A DNA stretch of 64,000 nucleotides, taken from assembly GCF_901411515.1 (NCBI RefSeq), contig NZ_CABDUX010000001.1, positions 186,001 to 250,000 on the forward strand. Reading direction: 5' to 3'. Of this stretch, positions 43,199-54,237 are shown piece after piece. The stretch is from Raoultibacter phocaeensis. GTDB taxonomy: Bacteria > Actinomycetota > Coriobacteriia > Coriobacteriales > Eggerthellaceae. Both the position numbers and the translations under genes were made by a program. The notes under the pieces were generated by a model. The model saw only the letters and a list, made by a program, of their open reading frames with translations, was not told the origin of the DNA and ran no database searches. Positions within the stretch are counted from its first letter, which is position 1; each line of letters opens with the position of its first letter.

Positions 43199-43380
43199 AT
43201 ACTACCTCCTTAATCGCCGTCTTATCCGTTTTCGTCACCGATAATCCCATCCCACGCGGGCGACGAGCGGCAGATACGGGACTGTTAACGGTTTCGAGAA
43301 ACTCTTTTAACAAACGCGAAGTTCGGGCGTTACAATACGGAAACATGACGCCGAAAACAGCACGCGACCAAGGAGCATCT

Positions 43381-43905
43381 ATGAGATTCGAACCAGTTGG
43401 AACCGACGAGCAGATCAAAGACCTCGCAGCGATGGCTGACGAGATTTGGCACGAATACTGGCCGGGACTCATCGGCAAGGAGCAGACCGACTACATGGTC
43501 GAGCGGTTCCAAAGCTTCGACGCGCTCATCCGCGATATCAGAAACGGCGAATATGAGTACTGGTTTTTAGTTGACGACCAGTCGGGGGAAGACCGCATCG
43601 TCGGCTATACGGGCGGCAAGATGGAACTTTCCACCAAGCGGTTCTTCATCTCCAAAATCTATTTGTACGCCTCGGAGCGCGGCAAGGGATACGCCTCGCG
43701 CGTCATCCACTTCTACGAGCGCCTGTGCGAAATGCGCAGGCTTAAGGCCATGTACCTTACCGTCAACAAAGGCAACGACCTAGCCATCCGAGCATATGAA
43801 GCCAAGGGGTTCAAAACGATCGAAGTTGCCGAAACAGACATCGGAGACGGTTTCATCATGGACGACTACATCATGGAAAAAACCGTAGAAGAGCGGGAGT
43901 CGTAA
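43381..43905 (+). CDS. GNAT-family N-acetyltransferase
   Basis: A 174-residue acetyl-CoA-dependent acetyltransferase. The core is visible from about residue 60: FFISKIYLYASERGKGYASR (strand 4 and the acyl-CoA pyrophosphate loop, RGKGYA), then YLTVNKGNDLAIRAYEAKGF. The ATG at 43381 has AAGGAG seven bases upstream; an in-frame ATG at 43345 lacks one. The substrate (an amine or protein N-terminus) cannot be told. It stands alone, divergent from amt. Confidence 0.88.
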   Translation: MRFEPVGTDEQIKDLAAMADEIWHEYWPGLIGKEQTDYMVERFQSFDALIRDIRNGEYEYWFLVDDQSGEDRIVGYTGGKMELSTKRFFISKIYLYASERGKGYASRVIHFYERLCEMRRLKAMYLTVNKGNDLAIRAYEAKGFKTIEVAETDIGDGFIMDDYIMEKTVEERES

Positions 43906-44074
43906 GAGTCGACTCCGACACAGCTCCTGCACGCGCAGTGCCACAGCAGACCGAGGCAAGCACGTTTGCGAACCACTCTGCTTAACCCAGCGGTTTAACC
44001 AAGCATCGAAGACGGTCGTCCGTGCTTGATCAGGTGTATCATCGCCTCACGTACAAGCGAGAGGAGACTGCATC

Positions 44075-44245
44075 ATGGGTAAATTCGTTATCAGGAAAAC
44101 CGAAAAAGGCTGCCACTTCGTCCTCAAGGCGAACAACGGCGAAATCATCGCAACCTCGGAAACCTACAGCTCGAAAGAGGCTTGCAAAAAGGGCATCGAG
44201 AGCGTGAAGAAGAACGCGCCCGACGCGGAAATCGTCGAGGAGTAG
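44075..44245 (+). CDS. DUF1508 (YegP-like) small protein
   Basis: A 56-residue protein, a single DUF1508 repeat: GKFVIRKTEKGCHFVLKANN, then GEIIATSETYSSKEACKKGI. Proteins of this family are stress-associated in other bacteria but have no defined biochemical role. GAGAGGAG lies eight bases before the ATG. It is monocistronic and ends 25 bases before a 12-base-pair hairpin. Confidence 0.9.
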   Translation: MGKFVIRKTEKGCHFVLKANNGEIIATSETYSSKEACKKGIESVKKNAPDAEIVEE

Positions 44246-44270
44246 CAACGCTCGATCGTATGGTCGCATC

Positions 44271-44313
44271 GCCAAGCAGGGCTTCCTAGACATGAGGTCA
44301 CGCCCTGCTTGGC
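44271..44313. terminator. Hairpin between convergent genes
   Basis: GCCAAGCAGGGC and GCCCTGCTTGGC form a perfect 12-base stem with a 19-base loop between the DUF1508 gene and the 3' end of the LuxR gene. It has no T-run on either side and is probably bidirectional. Confidence 0.6.
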
Positions 44314-44320
44314 AGCAGTC

Positions 44321-45757
44321 CTACAGAGCGCCCTTGCCGGCCACCCCCTGCAACACGACGTCCATCAAACTCTGCCTGTCGTAAATGCCGATCTTTCGAT
44401 AGATGCTGCTGATATGGTGCTTCACTGTGCTCTCCGCGATGCAAAGCTCGCCGCTGATGTACGGAGCGCTCCTACCTTCGGCAAGCAAACCCAGAACTTC
44501 GCTCTCGCGGGGAGTCAACCCGCACGCTTCAGATATCCTTCTGCAGTTCTCAGAAACACCCTGTCCCGCATGATTCGTGGGCTTCGGCTTATACAGCTTC
44601 ATGAGATCGACTTGGGTGAACACCAAACTTCCCACCACGACGATGATCATCGCGCATACCAGGTAGGCGACGAAACTCGTTTCGGCACTGAGCGCATTCG
44701 ATACGGTCAACAGATAGACCGACGCCGAAGCAAACGTGGTGCCCAGCCGCATCCCGAACAATGCAAGCCCGAAGCAGAGCGCCACAGGCTTACGCGTCCT
44801 GAAAGCAATATCGGTCGATACGAGCATGACGAGCATGTCGACGCTGTATATCGCAAGAAGCATAAGGCCGTTTCCCACAAAAGCGAATTCCGGAGGCAAG
44901 ATTGCAAGCAGCATCAATCCGATGGCAAACGAGGGCAGGATGGGCTTATACAATGCGAAAGGCTCAGCCGCCGGCTGAACGACAACCAGATACACCACAA
45001 GCAGCAGAATCGCTATGCCCGCTATAGCCAAAGAGTACGCTATGGTTGTGCCAGGCACGGTACCCGATACGTTGAGGTAGCGCTGCACGAAACCGTGTAC
45101 CGCCCCGATGGCGACGACGGCTACGGCAATTTTAACAGGCGAAAACGATTCGACCTCGAAATCGACGTGCGAGGGGCTGCGCTTCGGCTCATGCTGCGAC
45201 GACAGGAGGATCACGGTGGACACAACGGGGAACAAGCAGGTTAGTACGCTTGCAACACCGTGAGGAAGGGCGCTCACCGCGAAATACAACACGAATGCGA
45301 AGGCATACGAAGCATAGAGGTACTTGCCAACGCGTCCTGTTGCCAACGTCGACCACAACTCGCCCCACATGATAAGCAAAAGCGCGTTTCCAACAGAGAA
45401 TACCGCAGCGAACACAACGAAAAGCGGGAAGAAATCGCTTGGGTACGACACGAGCGTAAACGAGCTGAGACCGAACGAACCAATGGTCGCGAGGCCACCG
45501 GCCAAGACGTAGAAAACGCGCCGGTTGCTGAAGGGACCGAACCGCTTGCTGAGCAGTACGACGAACAAATAGCTCGCCGTTGTAAGGATCGTTATGCAGA
45601 AAAACAGGTTGAACAGCGTGTCGGACATCGACCTTCCAGGGAGGATGATGTCCGAGCACATGGCAAGCACCCACCATGCCTGCCAAAACCCGAAACCGAA
45701 CAACCTGTATGAAATGCGTCCCCCGAAATCACGGGAGCCTGTCGTTTTCTTACCCAT
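44321..45757 (-). CDS. LuxR-family regulator with ~12-TM N-terminal sensor domain
   Basis: A 478-residue protein starting at ATG 45757 (GTGGGGTACGTGCA upstream). About 12 helices occupy residues about 15-385, and the C-terminus is a LuxR helix-turn-helix (GLTPRESEVLGLLAEGRSAP, AESTVKHHISSIYRKIGIYD). It is divergent from the Tat flavoprotein at 45970 across 212 bases, the classical layout for a dedicated activator. Its membrane part shares the start pattern RLFGFGFWQAWWV with the other three regulators (FGFYWAWV, ALYWAWIF), pointing to a common origin. Confidence 0.85.
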   Translation of the reverse strand: MGKKTTGSRDFGGRISYRLFGFGFWQAWWVLAMCSDIILPGRSMSDTLFNLFFCITILTTASYLFVVLLSKRFGPFSNRRVFYVLAGGLATIGSFGLSSFTLVSYPSDFFPLFVVFAAVFSVGNALLLIMWGELWSTLATGRVGKYLYASYAFAFVLYFAVSALPHGVASVLTCLFPVVSTVILLSSQHEPKRSPSHVDFEVESFSPVKIAVAVVAIGAVHGFVQRYLNVSGTVPGTTIAYSLAIAGIAILLLVVYLVVVQPAAEPFALYKPILPSFAIGLMLLAILPPEFAFVGNGLMLLAIYSVDMLVMLVSTDIAFRTRKPVALCFGLALFGMRLGTTFASASVYLLTVSNALSAETSFVAYLVCAMIIVVVGSLVFTQVDLMKLYKPKPTNHAGQGVSENCRRISEACGLTPRESEVLGLLAEGRSAPYISGELCIAESTVKHHISSIYRKIGIYDRQSLMDVVLQGVAGKGAL

Positions 45758-45969
45758 TGCACGTACCCCACTCGTCACAACGAACACCAACCGTCACAAG
45801 CTTAACAAAACCAGAGGCATACGGAGCAAACCCCTATAGCACCTTTCGTACCATATTGGCCTTTTCGATGCAAATGGACCGATCCGCACGTAGCCGACCC
45901 GTCCCCCTCAGCATAGGGTATGAGTAAGCGCACGAGGGATGCGCCCACCAGAAACGAAAGGAGATTCTC

Positions 45970-47631
45970 ATGTCTCACGAAGTATCGCGCCGCACCTTCC
46001 TTACCGGAGCGGCCGCAACGGGAGCCTTGGCTGCACTCGGAGCCATGGCCGGATGCTCTCCGGCGGAAACCGCGAATCAGCCGCAAGCGCAAGCAACGGG
46101 AGCATCGGATTCACCGGGAACGTCTGAGAAAGCAAGCTGGTCGTGGGATACGCCGCCCGAACCCGTTGCAGAAAGCGACCTCGTCGAAACAGTTGAAGCG
46201 GACATCGTCATCGTCGGAGCAGGCATTTCGGGCGTCACCGCAGCATGCCGTGCAAGCGAACTCGGCGCATCGGTCGCCGTCATCGAGAAAATGGCGTTTC
46301 CGAGCAGCCGCGGAGGCCACTACGCTGCCTACCAGTCCAAAGCGATGACTGAAGCGGGTATGATCAATGATCCCAAAGATCAAATCGTCGCAGACTGGCT
46401 GCGCTTTTCAGGCGACAGGAACAAAGAGGAACTCGCGTGGTTGTTCATCGACCGTTCGAGCGAGGTTATGGACTGGCTCGACGATATGTCGGGCGACGAT
46501 CTCAGCATCATCCCGATCTACACGCACTACGTAGGGCCGCAGTATTACGAGCACATCGGAACGCATGTTATTCGCGGCGACTTTGCCGACAACGAGAACA
46601 AGATCAGCGCGCCTGTCTACTTCATGTGGAAGAAGGCGGAAGAAAACGGAGCGAGGTTTTCCTTCGACACTGCCGCAGAGCAGCTTGTCAAAGAGGGCGA
46701 TGTTGTTGTGGGAGTCGTTGCCAAAGCATCCGACGGCTACAGAAAATACGTTGCCAAGAAAGCCGTCATCCTCGCCACCGGCGACATATCGGGCGATACC
46801 GAAATGATCGAAGCGTACGGAGACCACCTCGGCCTGAAGCCAGCCGTAAACGCCTACACGCCCGCTGGAGCGAACACCGGCGATGGGCACAAGATGGGCA
46901 TGTGGGCAGGTGGGCGCATGCAGGAATACCCCGTGCCAACGATGATCCACCTCATCCGCTATTGCAGCCTCTGCTTCGGTTTCCTGTACGTCAACACCGA
47001 CGGCAAGCGGTTCATGAACGAGGATACGTGGATTCAGGCAAAGTCCATCCGCATCCTCGAGCAACCCGGCGGTGAGTTCGCCTGGAGTGTGTTCGACGCG
47101 AACTGGCCGAACGATGTTGCCGCATCGATCCCCCTTGCTGGAGGCCAGTTCTGGGATGACATGTCCCGCACCACCGAAGAGTGGACTCCCGAATCGGCTA
47201 CCAAAGTCATCGAAGGAGCCCTCGAAAGCGGCAATGCGGTCAAAGCGGATACGCTTGAGGAACTCGCACAGGCGATGGGCGTTGACGAAGCGTCGTTCAT
47301 CGCTGAAGTCGAAAACTACAATAAGCTCTACGCGCAAGGCGAGGATACACAGTTCCATAAAAGGGCGGAGCTGCTTACCGAAATAAAGGAACCGCCGTTC
47401 TACGCCCTCAAATTCGGTCCCTCGCTCTTGGCCATGCCCGGCGGCCTTGAGATCAACGAGCAGCTCCAAGTGCTCGGCGAAGGCGACGTTCCGATCGACG
47501 GCCTGTACGCCATCGGCAATGTCTCGGGCGGGCGCTATGCGGTCGACTACCCCGTATTCATTAACGGCAACAGCCATGGATCGGCTATGACCTGGGGATA
47601 CATTGCCGCCGAAAACATTGTGAACGGATAA
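45970..47631 (+). CDS. Tat-exported FAD-dependent reductase (fumarate reductase flavoprotein family), probable lipoprotein
   Basis: A 553-residue protein. The Tat signal SRRTFLTG (6-13) and lipobox GAMAGC (about 24-29) mark an exported lipid-anchored enzyme. A Ser/Gln/Ala-rich linker leads to the FAD fold (VIVGAGISGVTAACRASELG, E in AVIEK). The remainder follows the FAD_binding_2 reductase pattern, ending with ALYAIGN-type LYAIGNVSGG. No heme or FMN domain is fused. It should reduce an organic acceptor outside the membrane. AAAGGAG precedes the ATG. The divergent LuxR protein is the probable regulator. It is only moderately similar to the flavoprotein at 38043, so the substrates probably differ. 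Confidence 0.9.
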   Translation: MSHEVSRRTFLTGAAATGALAALGAMAGCSPAETANQPQAQATGASDSPGTSEKASWSWDTPPEPVAESDLVETVEADIVIVGAGISGVTAACRASELGASVAVIEKMAFPSSRGGHYAAYQSKAMTEAGMINDPKDQIVADWLRFSGDRNKEELAWLFIDRSSEVMDWLDDMSGDDLSIIPIYTHYVGPQYYEHIGTHVIRGDFADNENKISAPVYFMWKKAEENGARFSFDTAAEQLVKEGDVVVGVVAKASDGYRKYVAKKAVILATGDISGDTEMIEAYGDHLGLKPAVNAYTPAGANTGDGHKMGMWAGGRMQEYPVPTMIHLIRYCSLCFGFLYVNTDGKRFMNEDTWIQAKSIRILEQPGGEFAWSVFDANWPNDVAASIPLAGGQFWDDMSRTTEEWTPESATKVIEGALESGNAVKADTLEELAQAMGVDEASFIAEVENYNKLYAQGEDTQFHKRAELLTEIKEPPFYALKFGPSLLAMPGGLEINEQLQVLGEGDVPIDGLYAIGNVSGGRYAVDYPVFINGNSHGSAMTWGYIAAENIVNG

Positions 47632-47661
47632 TCGACAGCACCTGCTTGCATACGAAGTCAA

Positions 47662-47691
47662 GTGAGGCCCCGTCCTGCGATGGGGCCTCAC
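47662..47691 (+). terminator. Terminator after the second flavoprotein
   Basis: GTGAGGCCCC and GGGGCCTCAC form a perfect 10-base stem with a 10-base loop, 30 bases past the stop, followed by TCTGTAT. Confidence 0.75.
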
Positions 47692-47744
47692 TCTGTATCA
47701 CCACGCCCGACTACCGCATACGCCAGCCGTAGCCGCAGTGCTTC

Positions 47745-49622
47745 CTACCTTCCAAGCGCCTCTTTCACCGATTTCGCGATGCCTTCGCCGTCAAGGCCGA
47801 GATCGCGCAGCAAAAGATCGGTCTTGCCTTGGCCGACGAACCCGTCGTCGATGCCGAGCGCCAGCACGGAAACCGTCGAACGCATCCGTGCAAGCTCACC
47901 GAGAATCCCCTGTCCCACGCCGCCTTCGATGACGCCGCCCTCGATTGTCACCACGAGCGGCAGCTTTGCCGCCTCGGCGATGGCATCGGTATCGAGCGGT
48001 TTAATCCAACGCATGTCGACAACGCGCGCCTCGATGCCCTCTTCGGCAAGCAAGCGGGCGGCCTCTTCGGCCTTGCCCACCATGCGACCGAACGCGAGGA
48101 TGGCTACGTCGTCTCCTTCTCGCACGAGCCTGCTTTTCGCTAGCTCGAACGCTTCGGGATTCGCGGGGATATCCGCACCTTCTGCCTCGCCGCGCGGATA
48201 CCTGATGGCGAACGGTCCACCCATGGCAAGCGCCGTACGCAACGCGCGGACAAGCTCGGCCTCGTTCGACGGAGCAAGCACCTTCATATGGGGGACCATG
48301 CGCGTGTAGGGTATGTCGAACATGCCATGATGCGTAGGGCCGTCTTCGCCGACGATACCTGCACGATCGATGGCGAACACGACATTGAGTTCGGGGAGCG
48401 CGTTGTTGATGATCAGCTGGTCGATCGCGCGCTGCAGAAACGTGGAATAGATGGCAACGACGGGTTTCTTGCCGCCGATGGCCAATCCCGAGGCAAGCCC
48501 GACGGCATGCTCTTCGGCGATGCCCGCATCCATGAAACGATCCGGGAAGCGCTCGGCGAACTCGGCGAGCCCGGTGCCGTCTTTCATGGCGGCTGTAATC
48601 GCCACGATGTCCTCGTCCTTCTCGGCTTCGGCCACAAGCGCCCCCGAGAACACCGACGTGTAGGTAGGAGCTTTCGCCGCCTTCTTCTTCACCTCGCCCG
48701 TTGCGATGTCGAAAGGAGAAACGCCATGGAACACCTCGGGCGATTTCTCCGCAGGGGCGTACCCGATGCCCTTCTTGGTTACAACGTGCACGAGCACAGG
48801 CACATCGGTGTCGATGACGTTCGCAAGCGTTTCTTTGAGCAGCGGGATATCGTGTCCGTCGATCGGAGCCGTGCACAAAATGCCGAGCTGTTCGAAGATC
48901 ATGGACCGCGGAATCACGAACTGCTTCATTGATTCCTTCATGTTGCGGCCGAAATTTGCCATGGCCGACCCGAATCGCCCGCTGTTCTCGAGCTTTTCCT
49001 GCACCGTATCGCGCGTTTGGCGATACTGGCTCGACGCGCGCATATAGCCGAGGTGCTTCATGAGCGCGCCCACGTTGCGAGAGATGGACATCTCGTTATC
49101 GTTCAGGATGATGACCATGGGCGTTTGCGCCTGGCCGATGTGGTTGAGCGCCTCGAACGCCATGCCGCCCGAAAGCGCAGCGTCGCCGATGACCGCGACG
49201 ATCCGCTCGTGCGTCCCCCGCAGATCGCGTGCAAGAGCAAGGCCGAGCGCCGTCGACAGCGAATCGGAGGCGTGGCCCGAGGGATGCACGTCGTATTCGC
49301 TTTCAGTCGGCTTCGGGAAACCCGATACGCCGCCGTACGTACGCAGCGTGTCGAAGCAACCTTGCCTGCCCGTCACGAGCTTATGGGCGTAGGCTTGGTG
49401 GCCCACATCGAACACGAGCTTGTCAGTCGGGCAATCGAGCAGCGCCTGTGCGGTCAGAATGATTTCCACGGCACCGAGGCTCGAAGCCACATGGCCGCCC
49501 GTTTGGGAAGTAACCGTAATGATCTCTTCACGGATTTCGTTGGCGAGAAGCGCCAGCTCCTCGTCGCTCAAAAGCTTAAGATCGCTCGGGGAGCTTATGA
49601 TATCGAGAATACGATCGTCCAT
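47745..49622 (-). CDS. dxs: 1-deoxy-D-xylulose-5-phosphate synthase
   Basis: A 625-residue thiamine-diphosphate enzyme joining pyruvate and glyceraldehyde 3-phosphate, the first step of the MEP isoprenoid pathway. Seen: GHQAYAHKLVTGR, the TPP/Mg motif region GDAALSGGMAFEALNHIG with N in ILNDNEMS, and the transketolase region AGIAEEHAVGLASG and DRAGIVGEDGPTHHG. The usual GDG of the TPP motif reads GDA. It is the last gene of the minus-strand operon; seven bases separate it from xseB, so isoprenoid supply is co-transcribed with nusB and carboxylase genes. Confidence 0.96.
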   Translation of the reverse strand: MDDRILDIISSPSDLKLLSDEELALLANEIREEIITVTSQTGGHVASSLGAVEIILTAQALLDCPTDKLVFDVGHQAYAHKLVTGRQGCFDTLRTYGGVSGFPKPTESEYDVHPSGHASDSLSTALGLALARDLRGTHERIVAVIGDAALSGGMAFEALNHIGQAQTPMVIILNDNEMSISRNVGALMKHLGYMRASSQYRQTRDTVQEKLENSGRFGSAMANFGRNMKESMKQFVIPRSMIFEQLGILCTAPIDGHDIPLLKETLANVIDTDVPVLVHVVTKKGIGYAPAEKSPEVFHGVSPFDIATGEVKKKAAKAPTYTSVFSGALVAEAEKDEDIVAITAAMKDGTGLAEFAERFPDRFMDAGIAEEHAVGLASGLAIGGKKPVVAIYSTFLQRAIDQLIINNALPELNVVFAIDRAGIVGEDGPTHHGMFDIPYTRMVPHMKVLAPSNEAELVRALRTALAMGGPFAIRYPRGEAEGADIPANPEAFELAKSRLVREGDDVAILAFGRMVGKAEEAARLLAEEGIEARVVDMRWIKPLDTDAIAEAAKLPLVVTIEGGVIEGGVGQGILGELARMRSTVSVLALGIDDGFVGQGKTDLLLRDLGLDGEGIAKSVKEALGR

Positions 49623-49629
49623 GACTCAC

Positions 49630-49941
49630 CTACTCACGTTGGGATTCGGCATCATCAGCCCGTTGTGCTTGCTCCGCTAACCCCTCGGTTTGCCGAGCAG
49701 CTTCCAACCCCTCTTCGCGCGGCATCCCATCCGCATCGTCTTCGCCGCCTGAAAGCCCTTCGGCCTCCTGCTGCGCAATGCCCTCTTCGAGCAACGTGCT
49801 CGCCTGCATGCCGAGCTTGACAGCCTCTTCGTACAGATCGAGCGCATCGTCAAGCGAGATGCTCTCATCGCCTACAGCATCGACTATCTCGTCGAGGCGG
49901 GCCTTGACGCTCTCGAACGTGGCATTCGTGTCACTCGTCAT
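49630..49941 (-). CDS. xseB: Exodeoxyribonuclease VII small subunit
   Basis: A 103-residue protein. The first 62 residues are the XseB helical hairpin (FESVKARLDEIVDAVGDESI, SLDDALDLYEEAVKLG). The remaining 40 residues are an acidic Glu/Gly/Ala-rich tail not usual for the family. The ATG at 49941 overlaps the end of nusB by 11 bases (ATGACGAGTGA). The large subunit xseA, which normally precedes xseB, is absent from the window and must be elsewhere if the enzyme is active. Confidence 0.9.
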   Translation of the reverse strand: MTSDTNATFESVKARLDEIVDAVGDESISLDDALDLYEEAVKLGMQASTLLEEGIAQQEAEGLSGGEDDADGMPREEGLEAARQTEGLAEQAQRADDAESQRE

Positions 49942-50365
49942 TGCTTTCCTCTTCCAGCGATGTCGCGATCCGTCCAAGCACGCCGTTGACGAACCGGGGC
50001 GAATCGTCCTCCCCCCCGAAATCCTTCGCGAGCTCGACAGCTTCGTTGATCGAAACCGAAAGCGGCACATCGTCCACGTACATCATCTCACAGGTTGCAA
50101 GCCTGAGGATCGAGCGATCGACCACTGGCATGCGCTCGAGCGTCCAGTTCTCTGAAGTCGCTTTTAGGTGGCCATCTATATCCGAGCGATGCTCGTCGAT
50201 CAACTTGAGTAGATCGCACGCATAGTCCGGAAGGGGGCCGTCGTCGGCCAGATAACGATCATCGGCGACGATTGCCGCCGCCGATTCGTCGAGGATTTCA
50301 CCTTGATAGAGAACCTGCAACGCCGCGCGGCGCGCAAAGGTCCTTTCGTGTCGCTTAGCAGACAT
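49931..50365 (-). CDS. nusB: Transcription antitermination factor NusB
   Basis: A 144-residue all-helical RNA-binding protein: FARRAALQVLYQGEILDES at the start and LATCEMMYVDDVPLSVSINE with FVNGVLGRIA near the end, all typical NusB. With NusE (S10) it binds boxA in rRNA leaders. It is 26 bases after asp23 and overlaps xseB by 11 bases in the minus-strand operon. Confidence 0.95.
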   Translation of the reverse strand: MSAKRHERTFARRAALQVLYQGEILDESAAAIVADDRYLADDGPLPDYACDLLKLIDEHRSDIDGHLKATSENWTLERMPVVDRSILRLATCEMMYVDDVPLSVSINEAVELAKDFGGEDDSPRFVNGVLGRIATSLEEESNDE

Positions 50366-50391
50366 CCATCACTACCTTTGTCGCACTGCGT

Positions 50392-50739
50392 TTATTCGGC
50401 GAACTGGATGCCGTCGATGTACACATCGACGCTGCCGACTGGAATTCCGATCTGGCTTGCAACCGCATCGGAAATCGCCGTACGCACGGCATCGGCGACT
50501 TCGGGAAGCACGTGACCGTAATACACATCGATGCGTACCGAAACATGCAGCGTATCATCGTCGTCGACATCTACCTCGATACCCTGCGTCGAGGGCTTCG
50601 AGCCGAACACGGACCGAAGACCGCCTACGCCGGAAGGTCCGATGGACGCAACGCCCTGTACTTCTTTCGCGGCGATAGAAATAATGGTTTCTACGACACC
50701 GGGCGCAAGCGCCATGCCGTCAACGTTCAGATCAGCCAT
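50392..50739 (-). CDS. Asp23/Gls24-family envelope stress protein
   Basis: A 115-residue Asp23/Gls24 (DUF322) protein with the pattern [26 protein letters not shown] and a later [15 protein letters not shown] stretch. In firmicutes such proteins line the membrane and act in envelope stress; the copy next to nusB and accC is conserved widely in Gram-positives. ATG 50739 (GGAGATG upstream) overlaps the end of accC by eight bases, so it is made together with the carboxylase. Confidence 0.88.
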   Translation of the reverse strand: MADLNVDGMALAPGVVETIISIAAKEVQGVASIGPSGVGGLRSVFGSKPSTQGIEVDVDDDDTLHVSVRIDVYYGHVLPEVADAVRTAISDAVASQIGIPVGSVDVYIDGIQFAE

Positions 50740-52089
50740 TGCTAGCATCTCCCATCTGCGTTTCCAGGAAATCAGTCGAGAAATCGCCCGCTATGAACGC
50801 CTCGTTTTCCAGTACCCTCTTATGGAAGGGTATGGTTGTCTTGATTCCCTCGATTACGAACTCGTCAAGCGCTCGCTTGCCGCGGGCGATCGCCTCTTCG
50901 CGATCCTGCCCGTATACGATAAGCTTCGCTACCAACGAATCATAATACGGAGATATCTTCGTGCCCGCGCGAACGTAACTCTCCACACGAACACCAGGCC
51001 CAGCGGGTACATCGAATACGGTAATCGTGCCAGGACACGGACGGAAATCGTACTCGGGATCCTCGGCGTTGATACGGAACTCGATGGCGTGCCCCATCGG
51101 CGCGAACGGAGCACGATCGGCGCAGCTCATCGGCTCTCCGGCCGCAATACGGAGCTGCTCTTTGATGATATCGGTTCCGGTGATCTGCTCGGTCACCGGG
51201 TGCTCAACCTGCACGCGCGTGTTCATTTCCATGAAATAGAAGCGCCCATCCTGATCGAGCAGGAACTCGATGGTACCGGCGTTCTTGTAATCCACGGCAC
51301 GCACCGCCTTCAAAGCGGCAACGCCCATCGACCGACGGATCTCGTCGGTGAGCGCCGGGCTCGGTGCTTCTTCGAGCAGCTTCTGATGGCGACGCTGGAT
51401 GGAGCAGTCGCGCTCGCAAAGCGCAACGCGGTTGCCGAAGTTGTCAGCAAGCACCTGTATCTCCACGTGACGGGGACGGAGCACGAGCTTCTCGAGGTAC
51501 ACGCCGTCGTTACCGAACGCGGCACCAGCCTCGTTGCGGGCGGCCTTGTACTGCGCTTCGAGGTCGCTTGGGTGGTGAACCTCGCGCATGCCCTTGCCGC
51601 CGCCACCGGCCGTAGCTTTGATGAGCACGGGATACCCGACGCGGCGCGCGAAGTCCTGCGCTTCCTCAACGGTATCGATGCAGCCGTCGGAGCCGGGAAC
51701 GGTTGGGACACCGCACATCTTCATGGTCTCGCGCGCTTCGCTCTTATCGCCCATACGCTCGATGCATTCGGGCGAGGGACCGATGAACACAAGGTCGTTC
51801 TCGGCGCACGCGCGCGCGAACTCGGCGTTCTCGGCTAAAAACCCATAGCCCGGATGAATGGCCTCGGCTCCCGAATTCTTCGCCGCCGCGATGATGCTCG
51901 ACATGACGAGGTAGCTCTGGTTGGCAGGCGCCGGACCGATGCACACAGCCTCATCGGCGTAGCGCACCGGATAGGTCTCGGCATCTTCGGTGGAATACAC
52001 GGCGACCGTTTTCACGCCGAGCTCTTTGCACGCGCGCATAACTCGCAGCGCCACCTCGCCGCGATTAGCGATCAGTATTTTGTTAAACA

Positions 52090-52090
<1 letters not shown>
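50732..52090 (-). CDS. accC: Biotin carboxylase subunit
   Basis: A 452-residue ATP-grasp biotin carboxylase: [20 protein letters not shown] at the start, [12 protein letters not shown], the ATP loop [10 protein letters not shown] and the [14 protein letters not shown] block. It carboxylates the biotin on the carrier domain of the protein encoded upstream. The start ATG overlaps the stop of that gene by one base (TAATG). With an OadA/PycB-type partner it could work as a two-subunit pyruvate carboxylase rather than, or in addition to, acetyl-CoA carboxylase; the accA/accD genes are not here. Confidence 0.93.
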
Positions 52091-53979
<1,889 letters not shown>

Positions 53980-54097
53980 GAACTCACACCCCCTTCTCAG
54001 TAATAGTCAAAGAACGGACCCGAACGGCACCCATACAGCCTCGTTATGCGGTGGTTTTCCCGAACCATGCGGCGCATGCGCCATTCAGGCATTAGAG

Positions 54098-54103
54098 CAT
54101 TAT
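54098..54103 (-). promoter_or_regulatory. -10 element of the carboxylase operon
   Basis: A consensus TATAAT on the minus strand, 119 bases before the start codon at 53979. The -35 region (GTGGTT at 17 bases) is poor. Confidence 0.5.
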
Positions 54104-54237
54104 ATAAGAACGCGGAAGAAAACCACGAGGCAGGGTGTGATTTCGTGGACAAGCAACATATTCGTACGGTGGAAGGCATATGCGTAAAGAATCACAGGAC
54201 GAGCCGCGCGTTTGCCACCGCTCTTCGGAAAACGAAG

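Noticed and set aside
43291-43302. GTTTC-GA-GAAAC as a GlnR/AmtR nitrogen box
   Set aside because: It does not match the spacing of the GlnR or AmtR consensus, and short palindromes of this size are expected by chance.
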